Shown one piece after another: positions 27,665 to 35,803 of a DNA stretch of 64,000 nucleotides. Source of the stretch: Sphingomonas sp. (GTDB lineage: Bacteria; Pseudomonadota; Alphaproteobacteria; Sphingomonadales; Sphingomonadaceae); assembly GCF_017745215.1 (NCBI RefSeq), contig NZ_JAGHZV010000014.1:34856-98855 (forward strand). The letters are read 5' to 3'. The notes beneath the pieces were generated by a model. That model was given only the letters and a program-made list of their open reading frames with translations, ran no database searches and was not told the DNA's origin. A program made the position numbers and the translations under genes. Positions within the stretch are counted from its first letter, which is position 1; each line of letters begins with the position of its first letter.

Positions 27665-28321
27665 CTACACCACCGGGTAGCGCAGCCGCCCGATGAAACG
27701 CGAGAGGCTGGGCTTGTGCTTGCCGCGGCCGAGCAGCTGGGCCTTGGCCTTTTCGAAGCGCATGATCCCGTCGATCCGCCGGCCCAGGAAGGCGCGCGTC
27801 TCGGCCCAGCCGTCGCTGTCGTCCTGGAGATAGACCGCCAGCGTCGCGGCATAGACCCCGGCGAGGATCGTGCGCTTGGTGTAATGGTTATAGTCGGTCG
27901 CAGTGTCGCCGGCGAGGCGCCACATCGCATCGGCCGCGCGCCAGCCGAGCCTGACGGCATGGGCGGCGTTCTGCGGCATCGCCAGGATCGTGGCGGCGCG
28001 GCGCAGCGCCTCGCGGTTGGGCGCGAGCAGCTCGAGCCGCGTCTCGACCAGCGCAGTGATGCGCTCGCGGATCTTCATCGTGGCCAGCCGCTCCGCCGGC
28101 AGCCGCTCGGCCATCGCCGCGTCGATCCACGCGAACCAGGCATCGATCATCGCGAGCGGCGTCTCGAAGGCGAGCCCGGCGATGCCGCGGTCGAGCCCCA
28201 TCGAGTCGGCGGCGGCGTCGACTGCGCGCGCGTTCCAGCCATCGAACGCAGCGTTGGCGGCGACCGGCGCGGCAAGCGCGGCGCGGATCTCGTCGAGCGT
28301 GGGATCGGGCGGGAGCGCCAT
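27665..28321 (-). CDS. COQ9 family protein
   Basis: 218 residues. The C-terminal COQ9 region is visible in TDYNHYTKRTILAGVYAAT followed by DDSDGWAETRAFLGRRI. COQ9 is a lipid-binding protein that assists hydroxylation steps in ubiquinone synthesis. It is a cytoplasmic or membrane-peripheral protein. No other ubi gene is in the window. It is 17 bases downstream of the EamA gene on the same strand. Confidence 0.9.
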   Translation of the reverse strand: MALPPDPTLDEIRAALAAPVAANAAFDGWNARAVDAAADSMGLDRGIAGLAFETPLAMIDAWFAWIDAAMAERLPAERLATMKIRERITALVETRLELLAPNREALRRAATILAMPQNAAHAVRLGWRAADAMWRLAGDTATDYNHYTKRTILAGVYAATLAVYLQDDSDGWAETRAFLGRRIDGIMRFEKAKAQLLGRGKHKPSLSRFIGRLRYPVV

Positions 28322-28338
28322 GGGCTCGCTCTACGCTT

Positions 28339-29247
28339 CTAATCGGCCGGTGCAAGCTTGGGCGTGCGCCGCACCAGCACCAGCGCGATGGCGACCAGTG
28401 CGGCGCCGAGCAGGTCGGGCAGCCCCAGCACCTCGCCGTAGCGGACCCAGCCGATCGTCCCCGCGACGATCGGCTGCGAGAGCAGGCCGATGCCCACGAC
28501 GAGCGGCGAGAGCCGGCCGAGCGCATAGATCATCAGCCCCTGCCCCAGCACCTGGCTCGCCAGCGCGAGGCCGATCAGCGCCCCCCAGTGGCGCGGCCAG
28601 ATCGTCTCGCCGGCGAGTCCCGAGAAGAGCAGCATCGGCAGGATGCCGGCGAGCGTGGCGAGCGCGAGCGCCGGGAAGGGCGCCATCGCTTCGCGCACGC
28701 GCGCCATCGCGACGAAATAGACGGTGTAGAGCATGCCCGCGAGCAGGCAGAGCAGGTCGCCGGCAAAATGCTTGGGCGAGAGCTCGTAGGAGCGGCCCAT
28801 CAGCAGCACCGCGCCCACCGCGGCGAGGCCAAGCGCGACGCCCTGCGTCCGCGTCGGCCAGGTGCGCGCGGCGAGGAAGCCGTAGACCGGGAAGAACAAG
28901 GTCGCCGAATTGCCGAACAGCGCCGAATTGGCGAGCGTGGTGCGCAGGATGCCGAGGTGCCAGCTCGCCAGATCGGCGGCGAAGGCGATCGCGCCGAAGA
29001 CGATCAGCCCGACCATGCCGCGGGTGACGCGAAACGGTCGCGCGTTGCCGACATAGGCGAGCGCGATCAGCAACGGTGCGGCGAGCACCAGCCGCCACAG
29101 CCCGGCCGAGACCGGTCCCACGTCGGCCGCGCGGACGAACCACGGCCCGAACGCGAGCGCGACGTTGCCGGCGAGCAGCGCCAGCAGCGGCAAGGCACCC
29201 GAAGTTTGCAGTGCAGCAGTTTTTCTTGAAGGGCTCGACTCGTGCAT
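28339..29247 (-). CDS. EamA/DMT-family membrane transporter
   Basis: 302 residues with ten predicted membrane segments in two EamA repeats. The start at 29247 (MHESSPSRKTAAL) is chosen because it fits the 58-base divergent gap to the old yellow enzyme gene; the open frame continues into antisense sequence. The substrate is unknown. It is not closely similar to the other EamA protein in the window. Confidence 0.85.
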   Translation of the reverse strand: MHESSPSRKTAALQTSGALPLLALLAGNVALAFGPWFVRAADVGPVSAGLWRLVLAAPLLIALAYVGNARPFRVTRGMVGLIVFGAIAFAADLASWHLGILRTTLANSALFGNSATLFFPVYGFLAARTWPTRTQGVALGLAAVGAVLLMGRSYELSPKHFAGDLLCLLAGMLYTVYFVAMARVREAMAPFPALALATLAGILPMLLFSGLAGETIWPRHWGALIGLALASQVLGQGLMIYALGRLSPLVVGIGLLSQPIVAGTIGWVRYGEVLGLPDLLGAALVAIALVLVRRTPKLAPAD

Positions 29248-29305
29248 CAGGCCCTTTAGCGTCCTACTTACGCTGCGTCGCAACTTCCTTGCGGAGACCC
29301 CTTTC

Positions 29306-30400
29306 ATGCCCAGCCTCTTCGACCCGCTCCAGATCGGTGCCGTCACTGCGCCCAACCGCATCTTCATGGCGCCGCTCACGCGCGGCCGCTCGACCAGAGA
29401 GCATGTCCCCACCGCGCTGATGGGCGACTATTACGCCCAGCGCGCCGCTGCCGGCCTGATCATCTCCGAGGCGACCGGCATCAGCCGCGAGGGGCTTGGC
29501 TGGGTCTATGCGCCGGGGCTGTGGACCGAGGATCAGGTCGAGGGCTGGAAGCCCGTGGTCGAGCGCGTCCACCAGGCGGGCGGACGGATCTTCGCGCAGC
29601 TCTGGCACATGGGCCGGCTCGTCCATCCCGATTTCCTCGACGGTGCCGCGCCGCTCTCCTCGTCGGCCACCCAGGCGCCCAACGAAGTCCGCACCTATGC
29701 GTCGGGCAACGACAAGAAAGCCTATGGCCTCGCCCGCGCCGCGACGCTCGACGACATCGCGCGCGTGCTCGACGATTATTCGGCCGCAACGCGCAACGCG
29801 ATCCGCGCGGGCTTCGACGGGGTCCAGCTCCACGCCGCCAATGGCTACCTCGTCGATCAGTTCCTGCGCGACAATTCGAACTTCCGCGACGACGATTACG
29901 GCGGCAGCCCCGAGAATCGCGGCCGCCTGCTCCGCGAAGCGACGTCGCGGCTGATCGCCGAGGCCGGCGCGGGCCGCACCGCGGTACGCCTTTCGCCCAA
30001 CGGCGAAGTCCAGGGCGCCGACGACAGCAACCCCGAGGCGGTGTTCGTGCCCGCAGCACAGTGGCTGGGCGAGCAGGGCATCGCCTTCCTCGAGATGCGC
30101 GAGTCCAAGCCCGACAGCAATTTCCGTCCGAGCGACGTGCCGCGGCTGAGCCCGAAGGTCCGCGAAGTGTTCAAGGGCCCGCTGGTGCTCAACGAATATT
30201 ACCGTCTCGCCAGCGCGCAGCACGACCTCGACTCGGGCCTCGCCGATGCGATCGCCTTCGGCCGGCCGTTCCTGGCCAACCCCGACCTCGTCGAGCGGCT
30301 GCGCCGGGACGCGCCGTTCAACAAGCCCGACATCCGCACCTTCTACACCCAGGGTGCCGAGGGCTATACCGACTATCCGGCGCTGGAGGCGGTGGGCTGA
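29306..30400 (+). CDS. Old yellow enzyme, alkene reductase (NemA-like)
   Basis: 364 residues, an FMN-dependent TIM barrel. It uses NADPH to reduce activated C=C bonds or nitro groups. Key features are APLTRGRS, HMGRLVHPDF, HAANGYLVDQFL (active-site His-Asn pair) and DDDYGGSPENR. The C-terminus with AFGRPFLANPDL and YTDYPAL is typical of NemA/xenobiotic reductases. The ATG at 29306 gives MPSLFDPLQIG, the canonical start. Confidence 0.95.
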   Translation: MPSLFDPLQIGAVTAPNRIFMAPLTRGRSTREHVPTALMGDYYAQRAAAGLIISEATGISREGLGWVYAPGLWTEDQVEGWKPVVERVHQAGGRIFAQLWHMGRLVHPDFLDGAAPLSSSATQAPNEVRTYASGNDKKAYGLARAATLDDIARVLDDYSAATRNAIRAGFDGVQLHAANGYLVDQFLRDNSNFRDDDYGGSPENRGRLLREATSRLIAEAGAGRTAVRLSPNGEVQGADDSNPEAVFVPAAQWLGEQGIAFLEMRESKPDSNFRPSDVPRLSPKVREVFKGPLVLNEYYRLASAQHDLDSGLADAIAFGRPFLANPDLVERLRRDAPFNKPDIRTFYTQGAEGYTDYPALEAVG

Positions 30401-30416
30401 GCCGCCCGCGCGGGCA

Positions 30417-30866
30417 TTACACCTGGTCGAACCCATCGAGCCAGCGCGTGACGCCCGCGCGGAGATGCTTGCGCACGCCGCCCAGCAGCGCCGCAGCACC
30501 GACGACCACCGGCCAGCCGAAGAGAAAGGCCGCGAAGAACAGCGCGAAGAACAGGACGCCGACGACCATCAGCGCGGAGGAATTGCGGTTGTCGTCGATG
30601 TAGACGCGGCGCGGCGCCTTGTCGTCGAACCAGGGCTGGGTGGTGAGCACCTTCTCGCCCGGGATCGGAGTCGAGCTGCCGGCCATGGGAATCGGCGGCG
30701 GCGCGGACGGCCTGGCCGAGGGCTTGGGCGCCTGGACCTTGCCGCCGCTCCGTGTCGACCGCGGCTCGCGGTCGGCGCCGGTGACGGGGGCGCCGGTCCG
30801 ATTGTCGATCACGACGAGCCGCCGGTTCCGCTCGACGACGCGATAGCGGCCGGGCGGCATGTCCAT
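30417..30866 (-). CDS. Hypothetical protein with one membrane segment
   Basis: 149 residues from the ATG at 30866. An N-terminal region (GRYRVVERNRRLVVIDNRTG) is followed by a Pro/Ser-rich linker and one strong hydrophobic segment (MVVGVLFFALFFAAFLFGW). A short basic tail follows. It is not recognised. It begins 5 bases after the GNAT gene stop and is probably the last gene of the riboflavin cluster transcript. Confidence 0.7.
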   Translation of the reverse strand: MDMPPGRYRVVERNRRLVVIDNRTGAPVTGADREPRSTRSGGKVQAPKPSARPSAPPPIPMAGSSTPIPGEKVLTTQPWFDDKAPRRVYIDDNRNSSALMVVGVLFFALFFAAFLFGWPVVVGAAALLGGVRKHLRAGVTRWLDGFDQV

Positions 30867-30871
30867 CGCCG

Positions 30872-31417
30872 TCAGCCCCGGGCCGTCCGGCGCGCGCGCC
30901 AGTCCTCGGCGGATTGCGCCCAGCAATCGATCTCGAGCGTGGCGTAGGGCTCGGGCAGCTGCGTGCGCCCGCGATTGGCCGAGCCGACGCGCTTGGCCAG
31001 CGTGATCGAGCGGAGGTTCTCGGGGACGATCGTGTGGGTGACTTCGGCCCAGCCCAACGTGTCGAAGGCGAAATCGATCGCCGCCACCGCGGCCTCGTAC
31101 GCATAGCCCCGACCGGCGAACGCGCGAGAGACGCCCCAGGCGATCTCGGGCGCGGGCCAGCCGTCGGGCGCGTGCGGGCCGACGCGGCCGACCCAGCGGC
31201 CGGTGTCGCGCTCGATCACCGCGAACATCGAGAAGCCGCGCATCGGCCAGGCGCCGACCATCGCGCAGAAGCTCCGCCAGGCGAGCGAGCGCGGCTGGAC
31301 GCCGCCGAGGTAGCGCATCGTCTCCTCGTCGGCGTGGAAATCGGCCCAGGCGTCGAAATCTTGCGGCTCATGCTGGCGCAGGATCAGGCGCTCGGTCAGG
31401 AGCACCGGGGCCTGCAT
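30872..31417 (-). CDS. GNAT family N-acetyltransferase, RimJ/RimL-like
   Basis: 181 residues. The RimJ/RimL-type start LLTERLILRQHEPQDFDAW and the acetyl-CoA loop AWGVSRAFAGRGYAYEA are clear, with VPENLRSITLAKRVG in motif B. The acetyl acceptor is unknown. The start codon overlaps the ribH stop by one base (TGATG). Confidence 0.9.
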   Translation of the reverse strand: MQAPVLLTERLILRQHEPQDFDAWADFHADEETMRYLGGVQPRSLAWRSFCAMVGAWPMRGFSMFAVIERDTGRWVGRVGPHAPDGWPAPEIAWGVSRAFAGRGYAYEAAVAAIDFAFDTLGWAEVTHTIVPENLRSITLAKRVGSANRGRTQLPEPYATLEIDCWAQSAEDWRARRTARG

Positions 31418-31836
31418 CAGCCCAGCCTGCCCTTGAGCGCGAGCATCGCCAGCGCCGCCTTGGCAGCACCGCCGCCCTTGTCGGCCTGGGCCGGATCGGC
31501 ACGGACGATCGCCTGCGCCTCGTCCTCGGTGGTGAGAATGCCGTTGCCGATCGGGATTCCGTCCATCGTCAGCGCCATCAGCCCGCGCGCGCTCTCATTG
31601 GAGACGACTTCGAAGTGATAGGTTTCGCCGCGGATCACCACGCCGAGCGCCACGAAGGCATCGTAGCGCCCCGTCTCCGCCGCCATCGCCACCGCGCCGG
31701 GCACTTCGAGCGCGCCGGGGACGGTGATCGTCTCGTGCGTATGCCCGCCTTCCTCGATCGCGGCGCGCGCGCCGGCGAGGAGCATGTCATTCAGATGCGC
31801 ATAGAATCGCGCCTCGACGATCAGCACGCGTGCCAT
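31417..31836 (-). CDS. ribH: 6,7-dimethyl-8-ribityllumazine synthase
   Basis: 139 residues. It condenses the ribityl pyrimidine with 3,4-dihydroxy-2-butanone 4-phosphate, the penultimate step of riboflavin synthesis. [28 protein letters not shown] (catalytic His) and GNGILTTE are diagnostic. It is part of ribD-ribE-ribB-ribH, 3 bases after the ribB stop. Confidence 0.95.
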   Translation of the reverse strand: MARVLIVEARFYAHLNDMLLAGARAAIEEGGHTHETITVPGALEVPGAVAMAAETGRYDAFVALGVVIRGETYHFEVVSNESARGLMALTMDGIPIGNGILTTEDEAQAIVRADPAQADKGGGAAKAALAMLALKGRLG

Positions 31837-31839
31837 AAG

Positions 31840-32979
31840 TCAGTTCCCCAGGTCGATCGGCCGTTCGCCGACGATCTCGAGGCCATAGCCATCGAGACCG
31901 ACCAGCGTGTGATGGGTGTTGGTGAGAAGGGTCATGGTGTGCACGCCCAGCTCGGTCAGGATCATCGCGCCGACGCCATAGTCGCGCAGCTCGTCCATGT
32001 CCGCGGGGGTGAGCTTGCCGCTGCGCGCCTCGAGCGCGAGGGTGAACTGGTCGGGCCGCGGCTTGTTGATCACCACGACCACGCCCGCGCCTTCCTGGCC
32101 GATGATCTCCATCGAGCGCCGGAGCAGCCCGCCGCGCCCGCCGCCTTCGCCGAAGATGTCGGCGAAGGGCGAGAGCGCGTGCATGCGGACCAGCGTCGGC
32201 TTGTCGGGCGAGACCTTGCCCTTGACCAGCGCGACCTGCTCGGTGCCGGTAGCCTTGTTCCAGAAGGTCATCGCCGTCCAGTCGCCGCCCCAGTCGCTGG
32301 TGAACTTCGCTTCGCTGCGCTTCTCGACGAGATGGTCGTAGCGGCGGCGATAGGCGATCAGGTCGCGGATCGTGCCGATCTTGAGGCCGTGGAGCTGGGC
32401 AAAGCCGACGAGGTCGTCCATCCGCGCCATCGTGCCGTCGTCCTTCATGATCTCGCAGATCACGCCGGCCGGGTTGAGCCCCGCGAGCCGGGCGACGTCG
32501 ACCGCCGCCTCGGTATGCCCCGCGCGCACCAGCACGCCGCCGTCGCGCGCGACGAGCGGGAAGACATGGCCGGGGGTGACGATCTCCTCCTTGCCCTTCG
32601 ACGCGTCGATCGCGACCGAGATGGTCCGCGCGCGGTCCGCCGCCGAGATGCCGGTGGTGACGCCTTCCTTCGCTTCGATCGACACGGTGAACGCGGTCTC
32701 GTGGCGCGTGCCGTTCGACCGGCTCATCAGGTCGAGCCCGAGCGCGTCGACGCGCGCCTTGGTCATCGCCAGGCAGATGAGGCCGCGGCCGAACTTGGCC
32801 ATGAAGTTGATCGCGTCGGGCGTCGCCATCTGCGCGGGGATGACGAGGTCGCCTTCGTTCTCGCGGTCCTCGTCGTCGACGAGGATGAACATCCGGCCGT
32901 TGCGCGCCTCGTCGATCAGCTCCTCGGGCGTCGAGAGGAAGCCGTGCTTGAGTCGGGCGAGTTCAGGCTTGTTGGGCAC
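31840..32979 (-). CDS. ribB: 3,4-dihydroxy-2-butanone 4-phosphate synthase with degenerate RibA domain (RibBX type)
   Basis: 379 residues with a GTG start at 32979. The N-terminal DHBP synthase (about residues 1-205) is intact: DDEDRENEGDLV, GRGLICLAM, TPGHVFPL and RAGHTEAAVD. It makes the four-carbon unit for lumazine. The C-terminal half has the GTP cyclohydrolase II fold but lacks all three zinc-binding Cys: the stretch after VRMH reads ALSPFADIFGEGGGRGG. It should therefore lack cyclohydrolase activity, as in the RibBX variant known in Proteobacteria, and a separate RibA must exist elsewhere. It overlaps ribE by 17 bp. Confidence 0.92.
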   Translation of the reverse strand: MPNKPELARLKHGFLSTPEELIDEARNGRMFILVDDEDRENEGDLVIPAQMATPDAINFMAKFGRGLICLAMTKARVDALGLDLMSRSNGTRHETAFTVSIEAKEGVTTGISAADRARTISVAIDASKGKEEIVTPGHVFPLVARDGGVLVRAGHTEAAVDVARLAGLNPAGVICEIMKDDGTMARMDDLVGFAQLHGLKIGTIRDLIAYRRRYDHLVEKRSEAKFTSDWGGDWTAMTFWNKATGTEQVALVKGKVSPDKPTLVRMHALSPFADIFGEGGGRGGLLRRSMEIIGQEGAGVVVVINKPRPDQFTLALEARSGKLTPADMDELRDYGVGAMILTELGVHTMTLLTNTHHTLVGLDGYGLEIVGERPIDLGN

Positions 32980-33574
32980 GCAGGGTCTCCATGCGCTGGA
33001 GATAGCGAGCCAGCACGTCGATTTCGAGGTTGACCGGCTGGCCGGGCGCAAGGCCCCCGAAGGTGGTGACTTCGGCGGTGTGCGGGATGATGTTGAGGTC
33101 GAACTCGCAGGCGTCCGCCGTGTCGCGCACCGCGTTGACGGTGAGCGAAACGCCGTCGACGGTGATCGAGCCCTTGGCGGCGAGGTAGGGCGCCAGCGCC
33201 CTGGGCGCGGCGATGGTGACGCGGTGCGAGCCGCCCTCGATCCCGATCGACGCGACGGTGCCGATCCCGTCGACATGGCCGGTGACGATATGCCCGCCGA
33301 GCTCGTCGCCGAGGCGCAGCGCGCGCTCGAGGTTGAGCTTGCGGCCGGCCTCCCATTGGCCCGCGGCGGTGCGCGAGATCGTCTCGCCCGAGACGTCGAA
33401 GGCGAACCAGCCGGGACCCTTGTCGACCACGGTCAGGCACACGCCCGAACAGGAGACCGAGGCGCCGAGGTCGACGCCGGCGGTGTCATAGGCCGTGGCG
33501 ATGCGCACGCGCAGGTCGCCCTGGCGTTCGGTGGCCTCGATCGTGCCGATGTCGGTGACGATTCCAGTGAACAT
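32963..33574 (-). CDS. ribE: Riboflavin synthase, alpha subunit
   Basis: 203 residues with two similar lumazine-binding halves: MFTGIVTDIG with SGVCLTVV first, then GHIVTGHVDGIG with DGVSLTVN. It dismutates two lumazine molecules to riboflavin. The ATG at 33574 gives the universal MFTGI start. It follows ribD with one base between. Confidence 0.96.
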   Translation of the reverse strand: MFTGIVTDIGTIEATERQGDLRVRIATAYDTAGVDLGASVSCSGVCLTVVDKGPGWFAFDVSGETISRTAAGQWEAGRKLNLERALRLGDELGGHIVTGHVDGIGTVASIGIEGGSHRVTIAAPRALAPYLAAKGSITVDGVSLTVNAVRDTADACEFDLNIIPHTAEVTTFGGLAPGQPVNLEIDVLARYLQRMETLRAQQA

Positions 33575-33575
33575 G

Positions 33576-34529
33576 CTAACTCCGGTGGCGCTCGTAGACT
33601 TCGAGCCGGTCGCTGCCAAGCATGCGTTCGTCCAATCGACGCCAGCGGCCGTGCGCCTCGGCAAGCGCGCCGAGGCCGATATCCTGGATCGCGCTCGGCC
33701 CGTCGCCGATCAGGATCGGCGCTCGATAGAGCAGCAGCCGGTCGACGAGGTCGGCGGCGAGGAAGGCCGAGGCAGTGCGCGCGCCGCCCTCGACGAGGAG
33801 GTGGTCAACGGCTTCGAGGCTGGTAATGGCTTCGGGCGAAGCGATCCGCGTCCAGTCCGAGGGCGCCTCGCCGCTCGCCGAGAGCAGGATGCGGCGCGGC
33901 GAGCGGCCCTCGAGCCCGGGCAGCCGGACGTCGAGCCGGGGCGAATCGGCGTCCAGCGTGCCGCGGCCGACGAGGATCGCTTCATGCCGGGCGCGTTCGA
34001 GATGCGCGTGCGCGCGGGCCTGCGGACCGGTGATCCAGCGGCTCTCGCCCGAGGCCGTCGCGATCCGCCCGTCGAGCGAGGTCGCGAGCTTGAGCGTGAC
34101 GAACGGACGGCCGAGCGCGAGCCGCGTGAGGAACCCCGCCATCGCACGACGCGCCTCGGGAACGGCGGCATCCTCGATCACGTCGATCCCCGCCGCGGCG
34201 AGCGCGCTCGCGCCCCGGCCGTCGGTCCGCGGATCGGGGTCGCCGAGCGCGATCACCACGCGGGCGACGCCGGCTTCGAACAGCAGATTGGTGCAGGCGG
34301 GACCTCGCGGCGAGACATGCGCGCAGGGTTCGAGCGTGGTGTAGACCGTCGCGCCGCGCGCCGCGCTGCCGGCTTCGGCGAGCGCCATCGCTTCGGCGTG
34401 CGGACGGCCGCCGGGCTGGGTCCAGCCGCGGCCGATCGCCTTGCCGTCCTTGACGATCACGCAGCCGACGCACGGATTGGGCGCGGTCCGCCCCCGGCCG
34501 CGCCCGGACAGCGCGAGCGCCGCCGCCAT
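33576..34529 (-). CDS. ribD: Bifunctional riboflavin deaminase/reductase
   Basis: 317 residues from the ATG at 34529. The N-terminal deaminase has the zinc motif HAEAMAL and TLEPCAHVSPRGPAC; the C-terminal reductase has TLKLATSLDGRIA and HLLVEGGA. Family members usually begin 8 or more residues before this ATG (AADARWMAAAL aligns). The better start may therefore be the CTG at 34553, which overlaps the stop of the preceding gene (CTGA), or a TTG at 34574. Confidence 0.93.
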   Translation of the reverse strand: MAAALALSGRGRGRTAPNPCVGCVIVKDGKAIGRGWTQPGGRPHAEAMALAEAGSAARGATVYTTLEPCAHVSPRGPACTNLLFEAGVARVVIALGDPDPRTDGRGASALAAAGIDVIEDAAVPEARRAMAGFLTRLALGRPFVTLKLATSLDGRIATASGESRWITGPQARAHAHLERARHEAILVGRGTLDADSPRLDVRLPGLEGRSPRRILLSASGEAPSDWTRIASPEAITSLEAVDHLLVEGGARTASAFLAADLVDRLLLYRAPILIGDGPSAIQDIGLGALAEAHGRWRRLDERMLGSDRLEVYERHRS

Positions 34530-34549
34530 CCAGCGCGCGTCCGCCGCGC

Positions 34550-34903
34550 TCAGAAGCCGTGGTTGGTCAGCCAATCGTCGTATTTCTTGAATTCGGCCTT
34601 GCGCTCGTCCTGCTGGCGCTTGATCTCGGCGAGGCGCTTTTCCTTCTCGATCTGGTCGATCTTCTGCTGCGCCTTGATCTCGGCGTCGGTGCGGCTGAGC
34701 GGCCAGCTCTGGACATAGATGATGTCCGGTCCCTTGGGCGGCGTCTCGACCCGCGAATCCTTGTAGAAGCCGACGAGCACCAGCAGGGTGAGCACCAGCG
34801 CGGGCAACGCGAACAGCAGCTCCTGCGGGCGGCGCTTCGCGATGAAGCCGCGCAGGTCGCGCACGGCCCCGACGGGCGATATCTTCTTGAGGAATTCCTT
34901 CAC
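34550..34903 (-). CDS. Small membrane protein linked to rib genes
   Basis: 117 residues. A basic N-terminus is followed by one membrane segment (LLFALPALVLTLLVLVGFY) and a charged helical tail likely to form a coiled coil (AEIKAQQKIDQIEKEKRLAE). Function unknown. It is the first gene of the transcript leading into ribD, whose reading frame begins at or near its stop codon. Confidence 0.75.
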   Translation of the reverse strand: MKEFLKKISPVGAVRDLRGFIAKRRPQELLFALPALVLTLLVLVGFYKDSRVETPPKGPDIIYVQSWPLSRTDAEIKAQQKIDQIEKEKRLAEIKRQQDERKAEFKKYDDWLTNHGF

Positions 34904-34920
34904 GACGCCGACGAAGATAG

Positions 34921-34954
34921 GCGCGCGGGGGCATCAGGGCCAGCCCCCGCGCGC
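34921..34954. other. Long GC-rich hairpin before the rib cluster
   Basis: GCGCGCGGGGGC and its complement form a perfect 12-bp stem around a 10-base loop, 17 bases upstream of the first rib-linked gene. No T-run follows on the minus strand, so it is not a standard terminator for tonB. It may be a leader hairpin. No FMN riboswitch consensus is visible around it. Confidence 0.6.
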
Positions 34955-35011
34955 ACGGCAGCCACGGGAGAAAGCTGCCGATCCGGAACGAAGCGGTTCC
35001 CGCCCGTCACT

Positions 35012-35680
35012 TCACCCGTTGTTGAGGACGAAGGTGACGGTCTTGGTCTGCCAGCTCTCCTCGGGCACGCCGCCGCGCGTGGCCGGCTTGAAGCGCCAGC
35101 GGCCGAGCGCCTGGCGCCGGGTCGCGTCGAAGAAGGCGGGGCTGGTGGCGTTGACCTGCTCGACCTGCTTCACCCGCCCGTCGGTGCCGATCAGCACGCG
35201 GACCGTCACCTTGCCCTCACGCTCGGCACGGATCTCCGAGGCGGGATAATCGGGCTGGAGCAGCCCGGCGAACCGGGGGTCGAGCGCCGCGGGCACGAAC
35301 GGCGGCGGCGGGACGACGCGCTCGACCGGCGGCCGGGTGACCGAGCCGGGATCGGCCGGCAACGGCGGCGGGGTGAGCGGCGGTTCGGTGACCGTGGCGA
35401 CATTGTTGAGCTGAACCGGGGGCGTGACCACCGTCGGGGGCGTATAGATCGTCGTCTCGACCTCCGGCTTCACCGGGTCCTTGGCCTTTGGGGGTTCCAC
35501 CGGCGGCGGGGGCGGCGGGGGCGGGACGTCGAAGATCTTCATGGGACCGTCTCCCACGATCCCGGGAATGACATTGGGCGCGGCGAACATCAACGCGCCG
35601 ATGATCGCGCCATTGACGATCAGCGCGGCGCCCGCCCCGGCCGGGCTTGGCCTGCGGCGCCTGGATGGATCGGCATACAT
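35012..35680 (-). CDS. tonB: TonB-type energy transducer
   Basis: 222 residues. One N-terminal membrane anchor (about residues 17-36) is followed by a long Pro-rich periplasmic spacer and a C-terminal TonB domain (PDYPASEIRAEREGKVTVRV, ending in RWRFKPA). It transmits proton-motive force to outer-membrane receptors. exbB and exbD are not adjacent. The ATG is preceded by AGGAGAAGGAGG. A palindrome overlapping a candidate -10 element lies 45-61 bases upstream. Confidence 0.92.
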   Translation of the reverse strand: MYADPSRRRRPSPAGAGAALIVNGAIIGALMFAAPNVIPGIVGDGPMKIFDVPPPPPPPPVEPPKAKDPVKPEVETTIYTPPTVVTPPVQLNNVATVTEPPLTPPPLPADPGSVTRPPVERVVPPPPFVPAALDPRFAGLLQPDYPASEIRAEREGKVTVRVLIGTDGRVKQVEQVNATSPAFFDATRRQALGRWRFKPATRGGVPEESWQTKTVTFVLNNG

Positions 35681-35724
35681 ATCGAGCCTCCTTCTCCTGT
35701 GACCGGACCTGCCGGCCTTTAGTG

Positions 35725-35753
35725 ATGATACAACGTATCATTCAACGGGTAAA
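35725..35753 (-). promoter_or_regulatory. Candidate tonB promoter with overlapping palindromic operator
   Basis: On the minus strand TTTACC (35748-35753) and TATCAT (35725-35730) are 17 bases apart, a fair sigma-70 promoter. ATGATAC-AAC-GTATCAT at 35725-35741 is a perfect 7-bp inverted repeat covering the -10, as expected of a repressor site. Regulator unknown; the site does not match the Fur consensus well. Confidence 0.5.
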
Positions 35754-35803
35754 GAGGGCATGAATGCTGCCTCGCGGGCGAGCATCGCGCAGCATCGTAA
35801 AGG

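Noticed and set aside
34904..35011. FMN riboswitch before the rib genes
   Set aside because: The conserved AGGGTGAAATTCCC-like and GATGG-type core segments are not present on the minus strand; only a simple long hairpin is seen.
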